A stretch of DNA of 64,000 nucleotides from contig NC_015259.1 of the NCBI RefSeq assembly GCF_000192745.1, forward strand, positions 4,107,001-4,171,000, given 5' to 3'. Numbering within the stretch: position 1 is the stretch's first letter; every line of letters begins with the position of its first letter. The notes under the pieces were generated by a model. It made no database searches. It worked only from the letters and a program-made list of their open reading frames with translations, and was not told the DNA's origin. Shown here in pieces: positions 43,740 through 52,830 of the stretch. Origin of the DNA: Polymorphum gilvum SL003B-26A1. GTDB lineage: Bacteria > Pseudomonadota > Alphaproteobacteria > Rhizobiales > Stappiaceae. A program made the translations under genes and the position numbers.

Positions 43740-45472
43740 TCGGCTGCCTCCTTGCGGCGCAGACCCGTGGTCGCGCGCGTGTCCACCTTGCCGTCGGCGT
43801 CGAGGACGACGCCGTAGTCGCGTTCCGCGCTGTGCCGGCTGACGAAGCCCAGCCGCACGTCCTGCGCGACCCGGTCCGGATCGCGGGCGAAGGGATCGCC
43901 GTAGCCGCCGCCGCCGGGCGTCTCCAGCCTGAGCTTCTGGCCGCGGGCGATCTTCACCCCGACGATCTTCGACACCATCGGCGGCTCGTGCTCGCCGTCG
44001 GCCTGCTCGTAGCGGAACACGTTGCGGGCTGCCGGCCTGCCGCCGACGACGCCCGCCGGAGCGAACTTGCCGCGCTCGCCGAACAGGAACACGTCGGCGT
44101 TCTGCTCCAGCAGCTCGATCTCGTAGACCGCGCCGAGGCCGCCGCGGAACGCGCCCGGTCCGCCCGAATCCGGCCGCAGCGCCCACTGGGTGAAACGTAC
44201 CGGATAGGCCGCCTCCAGGATCTCCAGCGGCGGAATGGTTGCCGTCGAGATCGGCGCGTTGCCATGGTTGAGGCCGTCGCCGGCGCCGTGGGCGCCGTGA
44301 CCGCCGCCGAAGAAGGAGAACATCACCCAGCGCTGGCCGTTGGCGCGGTGGCCGGCGAGCGACAGAGCGTTGATCGTGCCGTAGGCGCAGGCCATCGCCT
44401 CCTCCGGCGCGATCTGGGCAATCGCCTGGAACACGACGTCGATCAGGCGCATGATCGTCTCGGTGTAGCCGCCGACCGGCTTGGGCGCCTTGACCGACAG
44501 CAGCGAGCCCTCGTCGATGCGGAACGCGACCGGCTCCAGCACGCCGGCATTGGCCGGCACGTCGCCGAAGATGTGCTTCAGCGCCACGTAGCAGGCGGCG
44601 ATGGTCGTCGCGCGCGAGATGTTGACCGGGCCCATGCAGGCCGGCGAGGAGCGGCTGAAGTCCATCACCATGCGGTCGCCGTCGATGGTCAGGTCCAGCG
44701 CGATCTTCAGCGGCTCGTCGCTGTTGCCGTCGTTGTCGAGGAAGTCCTCGGCCGACACGGTGCCCGACGGCAGGCTGGCGATCTGGGCGCGCATCATCTG
44801 CGCCGCGCGGCTGCGCAGCTCGCTCAGGCATTCGGCCAGCGTCGCGTCGCCGTATTCGTCGAGCAGCGCGGCCATGCGCCTCTCGCCCAGGTCGAGCGCG
44901 TTGATCTGGCCGTTCAGGTCGCCGTAGAGAGACAGCGGCAGGCGCGAGTTGGCCGACAGGATGTCGACCACGTCCTGACGGAACGCGCCGCGGTCGTAGA
45001 GCTTGACCGGCGGGATCAGCATGCCTTCCTGGAAACATTCGGTGGCGGCCGGGTTGTAGTTGCCCGGCACGTTGCCGCCGACGTCGTGCCAGTGGCCGAC
45101 CGAGGCGAGGTAGCAGAACACCTTGCCGCCGCGGAACACCGGCTTGACCAGCCGGAAGTCGGACAGATGCGTACCGCCGGCATAGGGATCGTTGAAGATC
45201 CACACATCGCCCTCATGGACGCCGCCCTGTGCCGCGGCCTTGTCGATCACCGCTTTTACCGCGAAGGCCATGACGCCGACGAAGATCGGCAGGCCTGACT
45301 TGCCCTGCACCAGCGTTTCGCCGGTGACCGCGTCGTAGATGCCGTGCGAGGCGTCGTGCGCTTCGGCGATGATCGGGTTGAAGGCGGAGCGGAACAGGGT
45401 CGCGTCCATCTCGTCGGCGATCTGCTCCAGGCGTCCCTTGAGGATGGCCAGGGTTACGGGATCGATGGCCAT
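43736..45472 (-). CDS. HyuB-type hydantoinase/oxoprolinase subunit
   Basis: The 578-residue partner of HyuA shows DPVTLAILKGRLEQIADEMD, LFRSAFNPIIAEAHDASHGIYD, VWIFNDPYAGGTHLSDFRLVKPVF, MDFSRSSPACMGPVNISRATT and KLRLETPGGGGYGDPFARDP. It starts at MAIDPV, overlapping the lyase stop by one base (TGATG), and overlaps HyuA by ATGA. The pair lacks the gamma subunit found in acetone carboxylases, so a ring-opening hydrolase is more likely than a carboxylase. Confidence 0.92.
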   Translation of the reverse strand: MAIDPVTLAILKGRLEQIADEMDATLFRSAFNPIIAEAHDASHGIYDAVTGETLVQGKSGLPIFVGVMAFAVKAVIDKAAAQGGVHEGDVWIFNDPYAGGTHLSDFRLVKPVFRGGKVFCYLASVGHWHDVGGNVPGNYNPAATECFQEGMLIPPVKLYDRGAFRQDVVDILSANSRLPLSLYGDLNGQINALDLGERRMAALLDEYGDATLAECLSELRSRAAQMMRAQIASLPSGTVSAEDFLDNDGNSDEPLKIALDLTIDGDRMVMDFSRSSPACMGPVNISRATTIAACYVALKHIFGDVPANAGVLEPVAFRIDEGSLLSVKAPKPVGGYTETIMRLIDVVFQAIAQIAPEEAMACAYGTINALSLAGHRANGQRWVMFSFFGGGHGAHGAGDGLNHGNAPISTATIPPLEILEAAYPVRFTQWALRPDSGGPGAFRGGLGAVYEIELLEQNADVFLFGERGKFAPAGVVGGRPAARNVFRYEQADGEHEPPMVSKIVGVKIARGQKLRLETPGGGGYGDPFARDPDRVAQDVRLGFVSRHSAERDYGVVLDADGKVDTRATTGLRRKEAAE

Positions 45473-46338
45473 CAAGCGGCTCCCTCGTCGTAGGCGCGGC
45501 CCCTGGCGAGCATCTCGGGCGTGCCGATGACGTCGTTGAGGCCGGCGAAGTCGAACATGCGGTCGCGGAACGCCTCGTTGGAGCCGTTCTTGAGCAGGTT
45601 GGCGTAGTAGTCGCGGGCGGTCGCGGCGATCGCCCGCACGATTCCGCCCGGGAAGATGACGAAGCTGAAGCCGTAGCTTTCCAGCCCGTCGGCATCGACG
45701 ATCGGAGTCTTGCCGCCCTCGACCATGTTGGCCATCAGCGGCACCCGCCCGGCGAAGCGGCGGACGATCTCCCTGATCTGGTCGAGCGACTGCGGCGCTT
45801 CGATGAACAGCATGTCGGCGCCCGCCTCCAGATAGGCCTCCGCCCGGTCGAGCGCGGCATCGAAGCCCTCGACCGCGATGGCGTCGGTGCGGCCGATGAT
45901 GAGCGTGTCCGCGCTTTCGCGTGCATCGCAGGCGGCCTTGATCTTGCCGGCCATCTCGGCCGTCGAGACCAGTGACTTGCCGTCGAGATGCCCGCAGCGT
46001 TTGGGCATTGTCTGGTCTTCCAGTTGCAGGGCGTTGGCGCCCATGCGTTCGAACACGCGCACCGTGCGCTGCACGTTGAGCGCATTGCCGAAGCCGTTGT
46101 CGGCATCGACCACGATCGGCAGCGCGATCCGGTCGCGCAGGGCGGCCACCGTGTCGGCGACCTCGCTCATGGCGACGAGGCCGATGTCCGGCCGGCCGAA
46201 GCGGGTGTAGGCGATCGAGGCGCCGGACAGATAGACCGCCTCGGCACCGGCCTGTTCGGCGATCAGCCCGGTCAGGGAATCGTAGACGCCGGGGGCGAGC
46301 AGGATCCTGTCCTCGCCCAGTCGTTGTTTCAGGCGCAT
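45472..46338 (-). CDS. Isocitrate lyase/PEP mutase-family C-C lyase (dimethylmalate or methylisocitrate lyase-like)
   Basis: The 288-residue TIM-barrel enzyme has the lyase signature KRCGH (113-117; the Cys is the catalytic acid in lyases of this family), the metal-binding VDADNGFGN (78-84) and LQLEDQTMP. It should split a malate- or isocitrate-like acid into two smaller acids. Because an aconitase-type hydratase is encoded directly upstream, a 2,3-dimethylmalate lyase-type step (giving pyruvate and propionate), as in nicotinate fermentation, is an attractive analogue. AAGGAG lies 8 bases before the ATG. It overlaps the small hydratase subunit by 10 bases. Confidence 0.85.
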   Translation of the reverse strand: MRLKQRLGEDRILLAPGVYDSLTGLIAEQAGAEAVYLSGASIAYTRFGRPDIGLVAMSEVADTVAALRDRIALPIVVDADNGFGNALNVQRTVRVFERMGANALQLEDQTMPKRCGHLDGKSLVSTAEMAGKIKAACDARESADTLIIGRTDAIAVEGFDAALDRAEAYLEAGADMLFIEAPQSLDQIREIVRRFAGRVPLMANMVEGGKTPIVDADGLESYGFSFVIFPGGIVRAIAATARDYYANLLKNGSNEAFRDRMFDFAGLNDVIGTPEMLARGRAYDEGAA

Positions 46339-46841
46339 CGGCCGTGCTCCTTGTCGCGTTCAGCCGCGAATCGTTTCTTGAGATGGGGAACCAGGCCGCC
46401 ATCGGCGAGCATGGCCTTAAGGTTGTCCGGCAGGCGTTCCAGACGGATCGTGCGCTCTTTAGCCGGCAAATTCAGAAGCCCTGCGTCGATGTCCAGAGAC
46501 GCCACATCGCCGTCGCCGATGCCGTCGATGCTGTGTGCGACCAGCACCGGCAGGCCGAGGTTGATGGCATTGCGATAGAAGATGCCGGCGAAGGACAGGG
46601 CGACGACGCCGGCGACGCCGAGATGCTTCAGCGCTTCGGCCGCCTGCTCGCGCGAGGAACCCATGCCGAAGTTGGTGCCGGCGACGACGATGTCGCCGGG
46701 GCGCACCGACGATGCGAAGTCAGGCCGCACGCCCTCCAGGCAGTGGGCGGCCAGCTCCGCGATGCCGCCCTTCATGTAGAGGCCCGGCGCCAGCTGGTCG
46801 GTGTCGATGTCGTTGCCGAACAGGAAGATCCGTCCGCTCAT
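46329..46841 (-). CDS. Aconitase-family hydratase small subunit (LeuD-like)
   Basis: The 170-residue protein is a swivel-domain subunit: GRIFLFGNDIDTDQLAPGLYMKG, AGTNFGMGSSREQAAEALKHLGV and SFAGIFYRNAINLGLPVLV are family motifs. GSSREQA is the substrate-binding loop. It pairs with the large subunit gene just upstream (ATGA overlap). Leucine biosynthesis is unlikely because no leuA or leuB is present; a catabolic hydratase for a maleate derivative fits the operon better. Confidence 0.88.
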   Translation of the reverse strand: MSGRIFLFGNDIDTDQLAPGLYMKGGIAELAAHCLEGVRPDFASSVRPGDIVVAGTNFGMGSSREQAAEALKHLGVAGVVALSFAGIFYRNAINLGLPVLVAHSIDGIGDGDVASLDIDAGLLNLPAKERTIRLERLPDNLKAMLADGGLVPHLKKRFAAERDKEHGRCA

Positions 46842-48157
46842 GCCCGTCTCCCGTCGCTGTCGAGGAACGCGCGCGGGTCGGCGATGCGGCCGGCGACGGC
46901 GGAGGCGGCGACCGTCAGCGGCGAGCCGAGCCAGACCTTCGACGAGGCGGCACCCATGCGGCCCTTGAAGTTGCGTGCGGTGGAGGAGATGCAGGTGACG
47001 TCCTCGCCGAGCCGGTGCTGGCCGTAGCCTGCGCAGATGCCGCAGGCATTCGGCAGGAACCTGGCGCCGGCCTCCTCCAGGACCGTGAGGATGCCGTCGC
47101 GCGCCGCCCGCTCCTGGTCGCGCAGCGAGGCCGGCGCGACCATCAGATCCACGCCGGATGCCACCTTGCGGCCCTGGAGGATGCGCGCGGCGTTCTTCAG
47201 GTCCTCGTACTTGGCGCCGGTGCAGGCGCCGACATAGGCGACGTCGATGGCCGTGTCGGCCGCGTCCGTCACCGGGCCGCTGTTGGCCGGCGAATGCGGC
47301 GCGGCGACCTGCGGCTCCAGGGCGCCGGCGTCGAAGGCGTGATGGGCCATCAGCGGCGCGCCCGGATCGGTCTTCAGCCAGGTCCAGTCGTCCGGCGACA
47401 GGACCACGCCGGCCGCCTCCAGGTACGCCGCGGTGGTCGCGTCCGGGGCGATCAGGCCGGCCTGGCCGCCGAGTTCGGCCGCCATGTTGGACAGCGTCAT
47501 GCGCTCCTGCATGGACAGGGCGGCGATCGCCTCGCCGGTATATTCGACCGCCTGGTAGCGGCCGCCGTCCATGCCGAGCCGGCCGCACAGGGCCAGCATG
47601 ATGTCCTTGGCCGTGACGCCGTCGGCGAGCCGCCCACGCCACTCGATCAGGATCGTCTCGGGCACCTTCAGCCAGATCTCGCCGGTGGCGAGCACGCCGG
47701 CCATCTCGGTGGCGCCGACGCCGAACATGTAGGCGCCGAAGGCGCCGCCGGTCGGCGAATGGCTGTCGCCGCCGACCACCAGCATGCCCGGGTTCAGGTG
47801 GCCGCGCTCGGGCAGCACGACGTGGCAGATGCCCTCGCCGTCGTGGAAGGCGACCTTGCGCTCCTTCGCCCATTGCCGGGTCAGATCGAGGATGCGCGCG
47901 CCCTCGTCCGTATCGCCGGGGACGAAGTGGTCGGAGATAAGCACGACCTTGTCCGCGTCCCACAGGCCGACGCCGAGCTCCCTCAGGATCGGCTCGACGC
48001 GGCGCGGACCGCCGCTGTCGTGGATCATGGCGAGGTCGACCGTCGCGGTGACGATCTCGCCCGGCGTCACGTGGTCGCGTCCGGCGGCGCGCGCCAGGAT
48101 CTTCTGCGCCAGGGTGGTCGAGGTCGCCAGGGTGGTCGGGATCGTCGCAGCCATCAT
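46838..48157 (-). CDS. Aconitase-family hydratase large subunit (LeuC-like)
   Basis: The 439-residue protein binds the 4Fe-4S cluster that holds the substrate. The Cys ligands are in VAYVGACTGAKYED and PNACGICAGYGQHRLGE, the latter replacing the usual GPxCGxC. MVVGGDSHSPTGGAFGAYMFGVGATEMAGVLATGE and FVPGDTDEGARI are further hallmarks. The short insertion-free form resembles homoaconitase/dimethylmaleate hydratase-type enzymes rather than full aconitase. It overlaps the LivF gene upstream by ATGA, which ties it to the transporter operon. Confidence 0.9.
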   Translation of the reverse strand: MMAATIPTTLATSTTLAQKILARAAGRDHVTPGEIVTATVDLAMIHDSGGPRRVEPILRELGVGLWDADKVVLISDHFVPGDTDEGARILDLTRQWAKERKVAFHDGEGICHVVLPERGHLNPGMLVVGGDSHSPTGGAFGAYMFGVGATEMAGVLATGEIWLKVPETILIEWRGRLADGVTAKDIMLALCGRLGMDGGRYQAVEYTGEAIAALSMQERMTLSNMAAELGGQAGLIAPDATTAAYLEAAGVVLSPDDWTWLKTDPGAPLMAHHAFDAGALEPQVAAPHSPANSGPVTDAADTAIDVAYVGACTGAKYEDLKNAARILQGRKVASGVDLMVAPASLRDQERAARDGILTVLEEAGARFLPNACGICAGYGQHRLGEDVTCISSTARNFKGRMGAASSKVWLGSPLTVAASAVAGRIADPRAFLDSDGRRA

Positions 48158-48858
48158 GCCAGTCCCAGGTAGGAGCGTCGCAGTTCGGGATCGTCCATCA
48201 GCTCCGCCGTGCTGCCGGACAGGCGGATCTCGCCGTTTTCGACCACGAAGGCACGCGCGGCGATCTCCATCGACTGCAGCACGTTCTGTTCGACCAGCAG
48301 GATTGGCAAGCCCTCCCGGTTCAGCGTCCCGATCAGGTCGAACATCTCCTCGACCAGGAGCGGCGACAGGCCGATGGACGGCTCGTCGAGGATCAGCAGT
48401 TCCGGCTCGGCCATCAGGCCCCGGCCGATGGCGAGCATCTGCTGCTCGCCGCCCGACAGGGTTCCCGCCTTCTGGCGGAAGCGTTCCTTCAGGCGCGGGA
48501 AGGTGGCGGTGACCTTGTCGAGGTTCTGCGCCCGGTTGGCCTTGCCGCGGCGGTAGGAGCCGAGTTCCAGGTTCTCGCGCACCGTCAGGTTGGGGAAGAT
48601 GTGGCGGCCTTCCGGCACGTGGATCAGGCCGCGGTCGACCACCGCTTCGGGCGTCAGGCCGTGGATCGGCTGGCCCTTGAACAGGATCTCGCCCGACCAG
48701 GGCCGGATCAGGCCGGAGATGACCGAGCTGATCGTGGTCTTGCCGACGCCGTTGGAGCCGAGCAGGGCGACGATCTCGCCGGCGCGGATGTCGAAGCTGA
48801 CGCCGCGCAGCACCTCGACGGCGCCATAGCCGCCGCGCAGGTTCTTGACCTCAAGCAT
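48154..48858 (-). CDS. livF: HAAT ABC transporter ATP-binding protein LivF type (second system)
   Basis: The 234-residue ATPase has Walker A GSNGVGKTT, GLIHVPEGRHIFPNLTVRENLEL, signature LSGGEQQMLAIGRGL and Walker B LLILDEPSIGLSP; LVEQNVLQS has Gln in place of the H-loop His. GAGGAGG precedes the ATG. It overlaps LivG upstream and the hydratase large subunit downstream, so transport and catabolic genes are cotranscribed. Confidence 0.9.
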   Translation of the reverse strand: MLEVKNLRGGYGAVEVLRGVSFDIRAGEIVALLGSNGVGKTTISSVISGLIRPWSGEILFKGQPIHGLTPEAVVDRGLIHVPEGRHIFPNLTVRENLELGSYRRGKANRAQNLDKVTATFPRLKERFRQKAGTLSGGEQQMLAIGRGLMAEPELLILDEPSIGLSPLLVEEMFDLIGTLNREGLPILLVEQNVLQSMEIAARAFVVENGEIRLSGSTAELMDDPELRRSYLGLA

Positions 48859-49609
48859 GACGGGCCTCCTCGCGGGCCATGCGCTCGGCCATGCCCTTGC
48901 CGAGATAGGCCTCGATGACCTGAGGATCGCGGACCACGTCCCGGGGCGCGCCCTCGGCGATCAGTTGGCCCTGGTTGAGCACCCAGGTGTGTTCGGACAG
49001 GCTCATCACCGCCTGCATCACGTGCTCGATCAGCAGGATGGTGATGCCCTCGTCGCGGATGGCGCGGATCACCGGGATGACGTCACGGATCTCGGACGGG
49101 TTCAGGCCGGCCAGCACCTCGTCGAACAGGATCAGCTTGGGATCGGTCGCGAGCGCGCGCGCCACCTCCAGCCGCTTGCGCCCGGCGACCGTCAGCGAGG
49201 CGGCGTCCTGGTCGAGCCGGTCGCCGAGGCCGACCTTGTGGGCGACGGCCTCGGCCTTGGCCAGCGCGTCGCGGCGCGAGCGGATGTGCAGGTGGGCGCC
49301 GACGGCGATGTTCTCGCGCACGCTCTGGCCCGCGAAAGGCTGCACGATCTGGAACGTGCGGATCATGCCGAGCGCGGCGATCTCCTGCGGCGGGCGCGCG
49401 GTGATGTCCTTGCCGAGGAAGGCGATCGAGCCTTCGTCGGGCTGGTAGAAGCCGGTGATCAGCGCGAACAGCGTCGTCTTGCCGGCGCCGTTCGGGCCGA
49501 TCAGCGAGGTGATCTTGCCCTGCGGCACGCTCATGGTGACGTTGTTGGACGCCTTCAGGCCGCCGAAGCTCTTCGACACGCCGCGGACTTCGAGCATGGC
49601 CTCAGGCAT
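48851..49609 (-). CDS. livG: HAAT ABC transporter ATP-binding protein LivG type (second system)
   Basis: The 252-residue ATPase carries Walker A GPNGAGKTT, GMIRTFQIVQPFAGQSVREN, signature LTVAGRKRLEVARALA and Walker B LILFDEVLAGLNPSE, with the H-loop in LIEHVMQAV. Of two in-frame Met codons the outer one (MPEAMLEV) is used: AAGGAG lies 7 bases before it. It overlaps LivM by 8 bases. Confidence 0.9.
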   Translation of the reverse strand: MPEAMLEVRGVSKSFGGLKASNNVTMSVPQGKITSLIGPNGAGKTTLFALITGFYQPDEGSIAFLGKDITARPPQEIAALGMIRTFQIVQPFAGQSVRENIAVGAHLHIRSRRDALAKAEAVAHKVGLGDRLDQDAASLTVAGRKRLEVARALATDPKLILFDEVLAGLNPSEIRDVIPVIRAIRDEGITILLIEHVMQAVMSLSEHTWVLNQGQLIAEGAPRDVVRDPQVIEAYLGKGMAERMAREEARHA

Positions 49610-50576
49610 GGCCGGTCTCCTTGCGCCTGGCGGAGAAGCGGCGGGCGAGCGGGGCGATCAGCCCGGCAAGGCCGCGCGGCACGAACAGCACCATCAGGAT
49701 CAGGATCGTGCCGTAGAGCACCAGGCTGATGCCCGGCAGGTCGCCGATCAGCTCGCGAGTGACCTCCGACAGTAGATGCAGCGCGGCAGCGCCGAGCAGC
49801 GGCCCGAACAGCGTGCCCATGCCGCCGATGATCGGCACCAGCAGGCTTTCCACCGAGATCGCCGGGCCGTAGGCGAGCGCCGGGTCGAGATAGAGGAAAT
49901 ACTGGGCGTAGAACACGCCGGCGAGACCGGAGAACAGGCCCGACAGCATGATCGCCCGCATCTTGACCGCGAACGGGTCGACGCCGAGGGCGCGCGCCGC
50001 GTCCTCGTTGTCGCGCACAGCCATCAGCCGCGCGCCGAAGCGCGAATGGCCGATCCACCAGGCGACCAGGAAGGCGGCCAGCGCCATCGCCCAGATCAGC
50101 CAGAAGTAGCCGGTCTTGGAGGCGAACTGCAGGTTGGTTGCGCTCTGGTTCAGCGGGATCAGGATGCCGACGCCTGCGCCGGTGAACGGCACCGAGTTGG
50201 CGAGGATCCTGAGCACCTCGGCGAAGGCGAGGGTGACGAGAGCGAAATAAGACCCGCGCAGGCCGTAGCGGAAGGTGGCGAAGCCGATGAAGGCGGCGAC
50301 CGCGACGGCGACGGCGCCGCCGGCGGCCAGTCCGAGCCACGGGTTGAGCCCGAACTGCACCTGCAGCACGGCGACCGTGTAGGCGCCGGTGCCGAAGAAG
50401 GCGGCGTGGCCGAAGGAGAACTGTCCGCCGTAGCCGCCGAGGATGTTCCAGGCCTGGCCGAGCAGGGCGGCATAGAGCGTCATGATGACGATGTTGAGGG
50501 TCGCCTCGGACGCGATCAGGAGCGGTGCGGCGGCGAGCGCGGCGAAGACGAGGGCGAGGACGGCGAGCTGTCGCAT
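49602..50576 (-). CDS. livM: HAAT ABC transporter permease LivM type (second system)
   Basis: The 324-residue membrane protein has LLGQAWNILGGYGGQFSFGHAAFFGTGAYT, YFWLIWAMALAAFLVAWWIG, SRFGARLMAVRDNEDAARALGVD and VPIIGGMGTLFGPLLGAAALHLLSE, all LivM features, with about nine hydrophobic segments. It starts 4 bases after the LivH stop. Together they form the channel for the substrate of the 39665-52770 operon. Confidence 0.9.
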   Translation of the reverse strand: MRQLAVLALVFAALAAAPLLIASEATLNIVIMTLYAALLGQAWNILGGYGGQFSFGHAAFFGTGAYTVAVLQVQFGLNPWLGLAAGGAVAVAVAAFIGFATFRYGLRGSYFALVTLAFAEVLRILANSVPFTGAGVGILIPLNQSATNLQFASKTGYFWLIWAMALAAFLVAWWIGHSRFGARLMAVRDNEDAARALGVDPFAVKMRAIMLSGLFSGLAGVFYAQYFLYLDPALAYGPAISVESLLVPIIGGMGTLFGPLLGAAALHLLSEVTRELIGDLPGISLVLYGTILILMVLFVPRGLAGLIAPLARRFSARRKETGHA

Positions 50577-50580
50577 GAGG

Positions 50581-51453
50581 CTACACCTTGTGTCCGAGCA
50601 GGCCGGTCGGCCGGAAGATGAGGACCAGGATGAAGATCAGGAAGATGCCGATCTGCCCCAGGCTCTCGCCGAGGAACAACCCGCCGAGCGCCTCGACCAC
50701 ACCGATGATCAGCCCGCCGACCAGAGCGCCGACGAAGGAGCCCATGCCGCCGAGCACGACGATGGTGAAGGCGATCAGCACGAAGCCGTGGCCGACCTGC
50801 GGGGTGACGTAGTAGCTCGGCAGCAGCAGGCAGGCGGCGACGCCGAGGCAGCCGACACCGAGACCGAAGCTCATGGCATAGACGTGCTCGGTGTTGATGC
50901 CGACCAGCTTGGCGCCCTTGCGCTCCTTGGCGAGCGCGCGGATGGCGCGGCCGAGGTCGGTCTTGGCCATCAGTCCCCACAGCAGTGCCGCGGTGACCAG
51001 CGCGCCGAAGAAGGCGACCACCTTGGGCAGCGGCAGGAAGGCGCCGAGCACCTCGACGATCTCGAAGGAATAGGGCGTGTCGACCGTGCGCGTATCGGAG
51101 CGGAACGCGAACAGCGCCAGGTTCTCGATCACGATCGACAGGCCGAGGGTGACCAGCAGGATGTTCTCGTCGCGGCCGTGGCCGGCGCGGGTGATGATCC
51201 CGCGCTGCAGCGCGTAGCCGAGCGCGAACAGCGCCGGCGGCACGATCAGCAGCGCCACGTAGGGGTCGATGCCGAACCGGGCGTTGAGGAAATAGACGGC
51301 GTAGAGGCCGATCATCAGCAGCGCCCCGTGGGCGAAGTTGATGATGTGCAGAACGCCGTAGATGAGCGTCAGGCCGAGCGCGACGAGCGCGTAGAGGGCG
51401 CCCGTCGTCAGCCCGTTGAGCAGGGAGGGAAGGATGATCGCCAGGTCGGGCAT
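50581..51453 (-). CDS. livH: HAAT ABC transporter permease LivH type (second system)
   Basis: The 290-residue polytopic protein shows GLTTGALYALVALGLTLIYGVLHIINFAHG, GRAIRALAKERKGAKLVGINTEHVYAMSF and VLGGMGSFVGALVGGLIIGVVE, typical of LivH. It is separated from the binding-protein gene by 84 bases that contain a perfect GC-rich stem-loop. Confidence 0.9.
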   Translation of the reverse strand: MPDLAIILPSLLNGLTTGALYALVALGLTLIYGVLHIINFAHGALLMIGLYAVYFLNARFGIDPYVALLIVPPALFALGYALQRGIITRAGHGRDENILLVTLGLSIVIENLALFAFRSDTRTVDTPYSFEIVEVLGAFLPLPKVVAFFGALVTAALLWGLMAKTDLGRAIRALAKERKGAKLVGINTEHVYAMSFGLGVGCLGVAACLLLPSYYVTPQVGHGFVLIAFTIVVLGGMGSFVGALVGGLIIGVVEALGGLFLGESLGQIGIFLIFILVLIFRPTGLLGHKV

Positions 51454-51483
51454 AGCGGTCCGGCTTTCTGGTCTGGAAGGGAG

Positions 51484-51511
51484 GCGCCGGGCGGAACGCT
51501 CCGCCCGGCGC
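51484..51511 (-). promoter_or_regulatory. Intercistronic stem-loop between binding-protein and permease genes
   Basis: GCGCCGGGCGG and CCGCCCGGCGC form a perfect 11-base-pair stem around six bases, 26 bases after the binding-protein stop. No U-tract follows on the minus strand. It probably raises the level of the 5' binding-protein message over the downstream genes. The alicyclic operon has an analogous stem-loop at the same place (15111-15139). Confidence 0.65.
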
Positions 51512-51537
51512 GGGCCGATGACGATGGGGCCTTGTTC

Positions 51538-52770
51538 TTATCCGTTCATCGGGAAAACGGGCATGGCCGAGGCGAATTCCTGCGGGAAGATCACCTCGAT
51601 CTCGCCCTTGAGCACCTGCGTGTTGACCGCCTTGGCGCCCATGTTCTGGCCGTTGATCATCTGCGTCGGGCCGTAGGGCATGAACGACATGTCGAGGGTG
51701 GAGTTCGCCAGAGCCTCGTTGACCGCCGCCTTGTCCGTGCTGCCGGCCCGCTCGACGGCGTCGGCATAGGCGAGCACCGCGTTGTAGGTCAGGAACACCT
51801 CGTAGGTGTAGAACAGGCCCTTGGCCTCGGCTGCCGCCTTGCGCGCCAGCGCCACCTCGGACTTCGGGTTGAACCAGTGGTTGCAGTCCATGATGAATTC
51901 GGCCGCTTCCGGGAATTCCTTGACGAACTGGTAGTTCGACGCCGCGCCGCCGAGCACCGAATAGATGCCCTTGGCCTCGACGCGCTGCTGGCGCAGCGTG
52001 CGGGCGAACAGGACGTATTCGTTGTAGTAGTTGGCCGGGATGATCAGGTCCGGCTTCTTGGACTTGATCTGCAGCACGATGTTGGTGAAGTCGCGGGTCG
52101 GGTTGGCGTGCTTGATGACGTCGATCACCTCGATGCCCTTGCCCGGCAGTTCCTTGGCCAGCAGCTCCGCGGTGCCGGTGCCGAACAGCGACTCCTCGTG
52201 GATGATCATCGCCGTCTTGGCCGGCGAGTCGGTCAGCTGGTTGAGGCCGCCCAGGTTGTCGACCGCGAACTTGGCGATCGAGCCGTAGCCCGGCGCGAAG
52301 CGGAACGTGTTGGCCAGGCCGCGCTGGACGATCTGGTCGGAGACGCCGACGTCGACGATGTGCGGCGTGTTGGATTTGGCCGCCTCCTGGGAGGTCGCCA
52401 GCGAGATCGCCGACGAGTAGCCGGCGACGATGCCGTCGACGCCGGCCTCGACCATCTTGGTCACCTCGGCCGCGCCGAGGTCGGGTTTGCCCTGGCTGTC
52501 GCCGAGCACGGCCTCCAGCTTGGCGCCGCCAAGCGACTTGATGCCGCCGGCTGCGTTGATGTCGGCGATGGCCATCAGCGCGCCCTCGCGGCACTGGGTG
52601 CCGGAGAAGGCGACGAAGCCGGTCACCGGATGGATCAGGCCGAGCTTGACGGCCGCCGGCTGCGCCCTGAGCACGGCCGGAAACCCGGTCAGGCCGACGC
52701 CGAGCGCCGCGGCGCCGGTTGCAAGGAATTCACGGCGGCCGAGGCCGCGCACTTTCGTCTTTTCGGTCAT
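51538..52770 (-). CDS. ABC transporter substrate-binding protein (HAAT type, Tat-exported)
   Basis: The 410-residue binding protein has a twin-arginine signal (GLGRREFLATGAAALGVGLTG) ending near LRAQ. The type I periplasmic-binding fold is seen in KLGLIHPVTGFVAFSGTQCREGALMAIADINAAGGIKSLGG. The ATG is preceded by GGGAGG at 5 bases. The ligand is unknown; the downstream enzymes suggest a cyclic amide/imide or dicarboxylate. It is the first gene of the operon and lies after the GntR regulator, with 60 bases between them. Confidence 0.9.
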   Translation of the reverse strand: MTEKTKVRGLGRREFLATGAAALGVGLTGFPAVLRAQPAAVKLGLIHPVTGFVAFSGTQCREGALMAIADINAAGGIKSLGGAKLEAVLGDSQGKPDLGAAEVTKMVEAGVDGIVAGYSSAISLATSQEAAKSNTPHIVDVGVSDQIVQRGLANTFRFAPGYGSIAKFAVDNLGGLNQLTDSPAKTAMIIHEESLFGTGTAELLAKELPGKGIEVIDVIKHANPTRDFTNIVLQIKSKKPDLIIPANYYNEYVLFARTLRQQRVEAKGIYSVLGGAASNYQFVKEFPEAAEFIMDCNHWFNPKSEVALARKAAAEAKGLFYTYEVFLTYNAVLAYADAVERAGSTDKAAVNEALANSTLDMSFMPYGPTQMINGQNMGAKAVNTQVLKGEIEVIFPQEFASAMPVFPMNG

Positions 52771-52830
52771 CAAGACCTCCCGATTAGGACCCGATACAGG
52801 TCGGTGGTTTCCCGGTTTCCCATCTGATTG

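Noticed and set aside
41688-45472. Acetone carboxylase alpha and beta subunits
   Set aside because: No gamma subunit gene is present, and the neighbouring hydratase, lyase and hydrolase fit ring opening better.
46329-48157. Leucine biosynthesis isopropylmalate isomerase (leuCD)
   Set aside because: No leuA or leuB nearby; the genes are embedded in and overlap a catabolic transporter/lyase operon, so a catabolic hydratase is preferred.
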